64,000 nucleotides of DNA. Source: Gnetum montanum (Eukaryota > Streptophyta > Gnetopsida > Gnetales > Gnetaceae). Below, in pieces: positions 57,918 through 64,000 of the stretch; the stretch's first letter is position 1; each line of letters begins with the position of its first letter. The translations under genes and the position numbers were made by a program. The notes under the pieces are model-generated. The model did not search any database, was not told the DNA's origin, and saw nothing but the letters and a program-made list of their open reading frames with translations. The DNA is taken from NCBI GenBank assembly GCA_015680685.1, contig MNCI01023742.1, positions 516,219-580,218 of the forward strand, written 5' to 3'.

Positions 57918-60900
57918 TGTTGGCGACCGTTTGGGATGCGACCACCAACGAGTGTCCTCGAACAGGATTTAAGTGCCTACTAGTCTCTAGCAACACCAAG
58001 GCCCAGATACCTCCAAATAAACTCAATAGTTAATGTGAGTATGTGTGTGTGCTATTGTAGTGTGCGGTTGTGAGAAATGTAACGATTGCATTGTGTGTAA
58101 ACTACAAATGACTTACTTTAAAGAGATTCATCCAACTTTGCCAAGTACTGTGAGTTGTTGAAAATTTCCTATTTTTTTCAACTGCCTAGTCTATGTGGTC
58201 CTTATAATACCTACTTGTAACAAATAAAATTTTGCAAAAATATTTGAAGACAACTCTGTAATCTACTCCTAATTTTCCCCAAAGAAAGAGATAGTTCCAC
58301 AAGAAAACTAGAAATAGAGCAAGATTCGATGGAAATAAGCAGAAAAGAAAACAAAACAAATTTGTGTAGACCTCAAATATTTAAACAAGGTAAAATGACA
58401 CGGGTAAACACTTCGCAATAAAGCTATCCCAAATTCAATATCTACGAATTTTTCAAACTTCGAAGGCTCAAACAAGCAATTTCTTCAAGACAATCCTACT
58501 ATGCTACCAAAAATTGCTGCGTAAACTACCACGTACGAGACTCCATTTTGACTAGATAATAGATGTCAACGATTTTATTCAAACAGAACCTTTAAAAAAA
58601 ATTGACAATTTCTGATTGAAGTACCATGGGAATTCACTTTAAAGATAAAAAGAAGCTATTCTGGTCCCATCAAAATACCAAAGATTTTTTGAACCCTCTC
58701 AACTACTGAATTGTTCAACGGTGTGACTACAAAAAGAGGCTCTCTTACAACAATCCCAATAGCAGTTCCCACATGTTGCACAATAACAAAATTTACTACT
58801 AAAATGCTCTTAAGGCTTTTAAACACAAGCGCTTCTATGGTAAAATTTTAATAGAAATTTCTATCGGGCAACAAGAACAGTAAGAGCAATCTAAAAATCC
58901 CAAAATTACTTGCCAAGGATGATACTATCTAAACCACTAGCTAAACAATTTAAACAAAATAAAAAATAAAATGCATAACTCACAGGACCATGACAAAGAG
59001 GCTGAAATCTTTCCTTTAGCAAGCCATCTTACAAGCAATCATCTTTTCAAATCTTCTTTGCAAAAGACCCCAAAGTGTCTTCAAGTGAGAGCCTAAGTGC
59101 TAACTAGTAGCCTTCCAAAGTGTGATGTATGAGACCTCCCAAAAGTCTCTTCTCCAAAATTTTTTTTCCCCCTAAAAATTATTCTCCTCCCAAGCCCTCA
59201 TGAAACATCGCCGTGTGTTCCGTAAGGATCTGCAACTGTTGTAACCTCTACCTCTCGAAAATGCCCTGCAGGTTTTGATGATTATATGATTTAATCCTTG
59301 CTTCGTAGATTTTCGTTGCCTTCCATCTGTGATAACTGGTAAACTATCTGGCTTTCAGAATTTTCGTCCAACATTTTGTGCAAATTCTTCAAGCAACGTC
59401 CACCAGGGTTTTAAAGGAATTTGCCGTTGTTGCAGATGAAAACCCAGATTTTTTCATCGCGCGAAATAGGTGTCCATTCTTCTGAAATCCACAAGTGTCT
59501 CTACTGAAATCGATGATATGCCCACTATGTTCTTCCCTAAACTGGCCTCAGTTCTGTCTGCATAGCTTGCACGTGATTGCTGCCCGAAACCCCCTTTAAC
59601 TCGACTCAGTGGTGAAAGAAGGGCCTCCCACGTGCTCCACGAACTCAGGTTCGGTATCTGGCGAGTCGGCAACGTAAATTCGGCTGATGCGTGGGTGCAA
59701 TCCTGAACCTCAAGCCAAAGGATTTGCCCAAAAACCACGGCATTCAGTTCTATTTTTCTGATTTTTGGTTTTTTTCTCCGGCAGCGTTAACAATGGGCCT
59801 TTGGACTTACGGGAATTTGGGTTCATCTGCAATACAGAAACCTTTACATCCTTTGATAATTTTAAATTTACAGGATTCAAAACCTGTTGGTAGTCCGTTA
59901 GGTCCTTCACTTGCTTCCAACTCTTAGCCAATTTTTGATAATCCATTACCCACGGTGTTGTCTATTTTGCCAATATTAACAGGGAGTATGCTTTCTTGTG
60001 GTAAATAATCACCTCCTTTTTTTATTCCAATCTTCACTCAAGAAAATAACTTGGCATTTTAATTTTACTTTCCAAGAAGGCTTCAACATCAAGATTATTT
60101 ACCATTGGCTTGCTTCTCCAAGAATACCCATCAACTCACAATACAAAACTGCAAATTTACAACCAGGGATTGTGCTAATTTTGAACAAAATATTCCAACT
60201 ATTCCATGTAATGGCCAAATATGCCAACATTTCAGCCCCCTTTTTTCAAGACTAAAAGATACTAAAAATTTTACTAAATTTTTACAATTGAATAGAAATA
60301 TTTTTTGAGGAAAATTCCCATTTCACATAAGGTGTGATGGGACAAAAACCTCATTCCTAAGCAAAATCAAACTGTACACAACAATCTATACATTATCAAG
60401 TCCTTCATGAACTATTGTTGGGATGGATACTAAATTGTGAGGGTTACCCTAGTGGGAATCCTCATCTCTCTAACTGTTTCATAGAAAATCTCTGATGTGA
60501 TGAAGGCAGTCCTATTGTTCTTTGGCTTGGTAGAGCTCTCATCTTAATCTACATGAGCTTTCTCTTCAACATTTTTCTCATTTTCTTTTTTGGATAAGCT
60601 TTTCTGTTCCTCTTCATTAAGTCCTTCATTTTCCTCTCGGGAGACAAAAGCTTCTCCCCATCCCCATGATGACTCTTCATAAGTCGGTAGCTCTTTTCAT
60701 TTTTCCTCTTCTTTGGAGCAATCTTGATATTGGCCCCAAACATTGGACTCTATATCCAAACCCAAACCTCTAGTGAGAAAAGAAAATTCATCGGACAACC
60801 AAGCCATAAAAGGAGACTCCTTTGGAGCTCCACAAGATCTAGCCTTTAGATAAGCTTTCAATACATGCTCAGGGCAACATCCCATCACATATGGAATAAA

Positions 60901-61112
60901 AGGCTTTCTCATTGCTCTCTCAAACTCTATTAGCTCTCTATAACCTTCACTACCAAACTTGAATTGAAAGATGATGAAATCTTAAGCAATCTAACCCTCC
61001 TTTTACAGGTGCTAAAAATTTTAACTTCCATCCAAGTGTCTTTAACCAAGCTTCCTTATTTTTAGGCATTTAAACCATTTGTCACTATCCTTACTAAGTG
61101 GTGGATGAGTCA
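57918..61112 (-). repeat. Probable 3' LTR of element H
   Basis: The left end TGTTGGCGACC directly abuts G. The right end GGATGAGTCA is followed by CCTTCCCCAC, which on the minus strand is a polypurine tract (GTGGGGAAGG) directly before TGACTCATCC. That gives a 3.2 kb LTR with TG…CA ends. No second copy is available to prove it. No coding sequence is seen inside; short frames such as 60549-60743 are low-complexity. Confidence 0.55.
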
Positions 61113-61297
61113 CCTTCCCCACTTGTCAAACTTGTAGAATTCCACTTGTTTCACTTGTAGGCTTCCACTTGCCTCATTTGAGGAAAGATAATGTTCCAAA
61201 TATAAATAAAGCATAATTAAATATAATAATGGACACTATACTCCTAGTAATATTTACATAATACTATATACATATGTTATTTTGTATCATAACATCT
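61113..61297 (-). other. Short 3' untranslated region and polypurine tract of element H
   Basis: The polypurine tract (minus GTGGGGAAGG) is at 61113-61122. The remainder is AT-rich up to the pol stop. Confidence 0.5.
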
Positions 61298-64000
61298 TCA
61301 AGTTGTTTGCAATTGTCCCAAATAATGTTTTTTATGCAAAAAATTATATGGAAATTGCAATTCCATACCATCCAAGGTTGATAATTTATAAGTATCCTCT
61401 GACAATTGCTTTGTAACTTGAAAGGGACCGACCCATGTCGGAGTAAACTTATTTGGTTTCTTCATATTCCATAATAAGACAAGGTCCCCTATCTTGAAAT
61501 TCATTTTCAAAGCTTTCCTATCAAACCATCTTTTAACTTGAGAGGTATTCCGTAACCAATTATCCCTTGCTTTATTCACTTCAGCTTCTCTTCGAATAAG
61601 CAAAGTCATGAAACTTTTATCCTTATCAGTATTTTCACTATATCTTTGTACAAATTCAGAAGTTAAGCTTATAATCTTGTTTGTAATTCTTGCTGGCAAA
61701 ACATAGACTAAATTATATGGTGATGTCCCAATAGCTTTCTTGAATCTAATTCGATCTGACCATAATGCGGATTGTAGATAATCGATCCAATTTCCTGGAT
61801 TCCCATCCATCAATTTCTTAATATAAGAAATAAGCTTTTTATTGATAGATTCTGCTAGGCCATTTCCTTGAGGATAATAATTTGATAAGGAAAATATGAA
61901 AATGGATTTTGCAGATGCCCACCTGATAAGCTCTTCGGATTTGAAGGTGGGTCCATTGTCTGACACTAACACTTCAGGTACACCAAATCTACTTAGAATG
62001 TGGTCTTCTAGAAACTTAATCACGTCTGATGCTGAACTTCCTCTTAGAGCCTTTGCTTCAGACCATTTAGTGAAATAATCAGTAGCTGTGAGAATAAACT
62101 TATGTCCAGCTCTTGAAGGAGTAATTGTACCAATAAAATCCAAACCCCATTGCTGAAATGATCTATCTGCAACTATTGGCTTTAAAGGGGATCTAGCCCT
62201 TTTAATCTTGGGCCCATGAATTTGACATTTATATCATTTTTGAATCTTTGAACTAATGTCTTGATACATTGAAGGCTAGTAATAACCATATCGAAGTATA
62301 TGTTTCATAGTTGATTTAGGGGATTCATAAAATAGATTCAAATTATCATGAAATTGTTCCAAGATGAAACTAATTTGATCATTATGAACACATTCCAATA
62401 AAACTCCCCGAAAATCTTTTCTATATAATATACCATCTTTAACAACAAATCTTCGTGCTCTTTTGAAGAAATCTTTCTTTTGACTTGCAGTTAAATTATT
62501 TGAGATTTTTCTTGTACTAAGAAATTTGAAGATTTCATCATACCAATTCTCTTCATTGGTGTCAAGTGTATAAAATTTACTTACTTTAGTCATTAACTTG
62601 GCTAGTCCCATTCCCTTAATTGTCTTGCATATTTCCAATGAAAATCTAAAACTTTGCAACTTAATAAGCCATTTTCCTCTTTTCAATCCAATCTCATTTT
62701 GGGATAGGAATCGCTTGACTGTAGGTTCAATTAGCATAATGTGGACTAATGAAATTTCCAAATAATATTTAAAATGCTGAAGTGCTTTGATGACTACGAA
62801 AGCTTGTTTCTCTAAGTCTGAATAATTTAACTCTGAACCTTTCAACTGGTACCCAAAAAATCCAATTGGTTCATCTTGACCTTCATTATCCTTTTGTGTT
62901 AGAATGGCAGCGATAGAATCATTTGAAGCAAATGAGTATAACCAAAAATCTTCTTTAAGCCTAGGCTTTACCAAATACAGAGCCTCTTTTATAGCCTTTT
63001 TGATTTCTGATAAAGCTCTTTCTGATTCTGGTGTTTTCTCTACTTGGACATCCTTTTTTAGCATATGCATCAAAGGTTTGGTAATTTCAGTAAACCCGGG
63101 GATGAACTTTTTCACAAATTTTATCTTCCCAAAGAAATATCTAAGAGATTTCTTACTTGTGGGATGCTCAATATTCTGTACTGCTTGGATACGGGAATTG
63201 TCTATGGCAATTCCTTCTTGACATATCACGTGTCCTAATAAACTTTTGGATTTAACCCCGAAGATACACTTCTTAGGATTTAATGAAATACCAAACTCAT
63301 GACATCTGTCGAAAACTTGCTGGAGATGATTAATATGATCTTCTTTTTTCTTTGAAAATATTGTAATATCATCCAAATAAACCACCACAAATTTGCCTAA
63401 TAAATCCTTGAATGCTAAATCCATTGCTCTTTGAAAAGTAGCTCCAGCATTTGACAATCCAAATGGCATTCTTTGGTAGGAAAAAGTTCCCCATTTGGTG
63501 ATAAATGATGTTTTATATCTATCATTCTTATCTACGACGATTTGATTATAACCTGAGAAACCGTCTAAGAAAGAATATGCTTGACAACCTGAGACTTTAA
63601 TCAGCATCTCATCAATTATTGGAAGTGGATACTTATCCTTTTTTTAAGCATCATTCAGATTTCTAAAGTCTACAAAAAGCCTTATATCACCATTTTTATT
63701 TCTCACTGGAACAAGGTTAGCAAGCCATGTCGAATATCATACTGGATATATGATTTGTGCTTGCAACAACTTCTTGATTTCAGCTTCCATAGCTGGTTCA
63801 AATGATGGATTAAATTTCCTTTGTTTTTGCTTGACTATTTTGCAACCTTCTATTAAAGGAATCTTATGTGTCATCACATCTTGCCTAAAAGTTTTAAGAT
63901 CATCATAGGACCAAGAAAAATTGTTCAAATTATTGCTTAGACATGATAACAAGTCTTGCTTGAAATTTGAATCTCTTTCCTTTGTAACATTCAACATCTT
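61298..64000 (-). pseudogene. pol: Element H pol: reverse transcriptase, RNase H and integrase (5' end outside window)
   Basis: It stays in one frame with few stops. Reverse transcriptase is at 63997-62900: FLDGFSGYNQI, FGLSNAGATFQRAM, and YLDD followed by ITIFSKKKED (Leu instead of the Val of A/B). RNase H contains FASNDSIAAILTQKD and LNYSDLEKQAFVV. Integrase: the zinc-binding part is broken (GYY, stop, PSMYQDI). The catalytic core (62143-61298) keeps WGLDFIG, VSDNGPTF and GLAESINKKL, so all three acidic residues are present. The end WVGPFQVTKQL…KHYLGQLQTT has no chromodomain, which argues against chromoviruses and fits an Athila-like or related branch. Stops: near 63735, in the stretch 63650-63610, 62276 and about 62230. 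Confidence 0.85.

Larger units (their letters stand above)
57918..64000 (-). mobile_element. Element H: minus-strand Ty3/gypsy element of a different lineage (3' part)
   Basis: The 3' LTR is probably 61112-57918. Pol runs from beyond the right edge to 61298. It shares no LTR, primer or repeat features with A-F, has no second RNase H and no chromodomain. It seems to have inserted at the very end of LTR G. Confidence 0.75.

Noticed and set aside
60549-60912. Lys/Arg-rich minus-strand ORFs in the H LTR as genes
   Set aside because: Short, low complexity, inside the probable LTR and without a recognisable motif.

Overview
The window looks like an intergenic stretch of a large, retrotransposon-rich land-plant nuclear genome. 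I found no ordinary host gene. Nearly everything belongs to nested LTR retrotransposons of the Ty3/gypsy type. The main families have a second, archaeal-type RNase H after the normal RNase H, which is typical of the plant Tat lineage. The species cannot be named from this; a vascular plant (fern or gymnosperm would fit as well as an angiosperm) is an inference.

Layout. 1-2580: 3' end of a plus-strand element (F) with its 3' LTR. 2581-3764 plus 21357-23078: 3' untranslated part and 3' LTR of a plus-strand element (E). 3765-21356: a complete 17.6 kb minus-strand element (A) inserted in E (target duplication AACGT/AACAT). 23079-28229 plus 47154-51593: a minus-strand element (C), the oldest visible host, cut on its left by E and split in gag by B. 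28230-47153: a complete 18.9 kb minus-strand element (B) of the same family as A (target duplication GATAT on both sides). 51594-51885: short AT-rich spacer, perhaps non-element DNA. 51886-56510: 5' LTR, leader and gag of a plus-strand element (D), cut by an A-type LTR (G, 56511-57917). 57918-64000: 3' LTR and pol of a different minus-strand Ty3/gypsy element (H) without the second RNase H.

The most unusual finding is in A, B and C. Each carries an eight-exon gene in opposite orientation, between the protease and the reverse transcriptase. In A and B it has its own TATA box, and reading frames continue across most predicted splice junctions. All three copies are broken by stops or frameshifts, but they align exon by exon. 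By my reading the predicted protein of about 1,060 residues starts with a region resembling FCP1/NIF (HAD-type) phosphatases that has lost its catalytic aspartates. A region resembling plant transposon-associated domains follows, then an acidic stretch, a coiled coil and a Gly/Ala/Asp-rich tail. Because the gene is antisense, its introns would survive retrotransposition.

The same elements carry arrays of short palindromes in the LTRs and in the introns of the antisense gene, and in A and B also in the 5' leader. The palindrome is GCGTATACGC in A/B and a CTATGCTACG/GCTACGTAGC type in C, D and E. A second repeat, roughly TAGTTTAAGGCCATTTCGGG, marks the boundaries between coding blocks. All copies show decay: stops that mostly look like C-to-T changes, frameshifts, and LTR pairs differing at about 11-12 of the first 100 positions.
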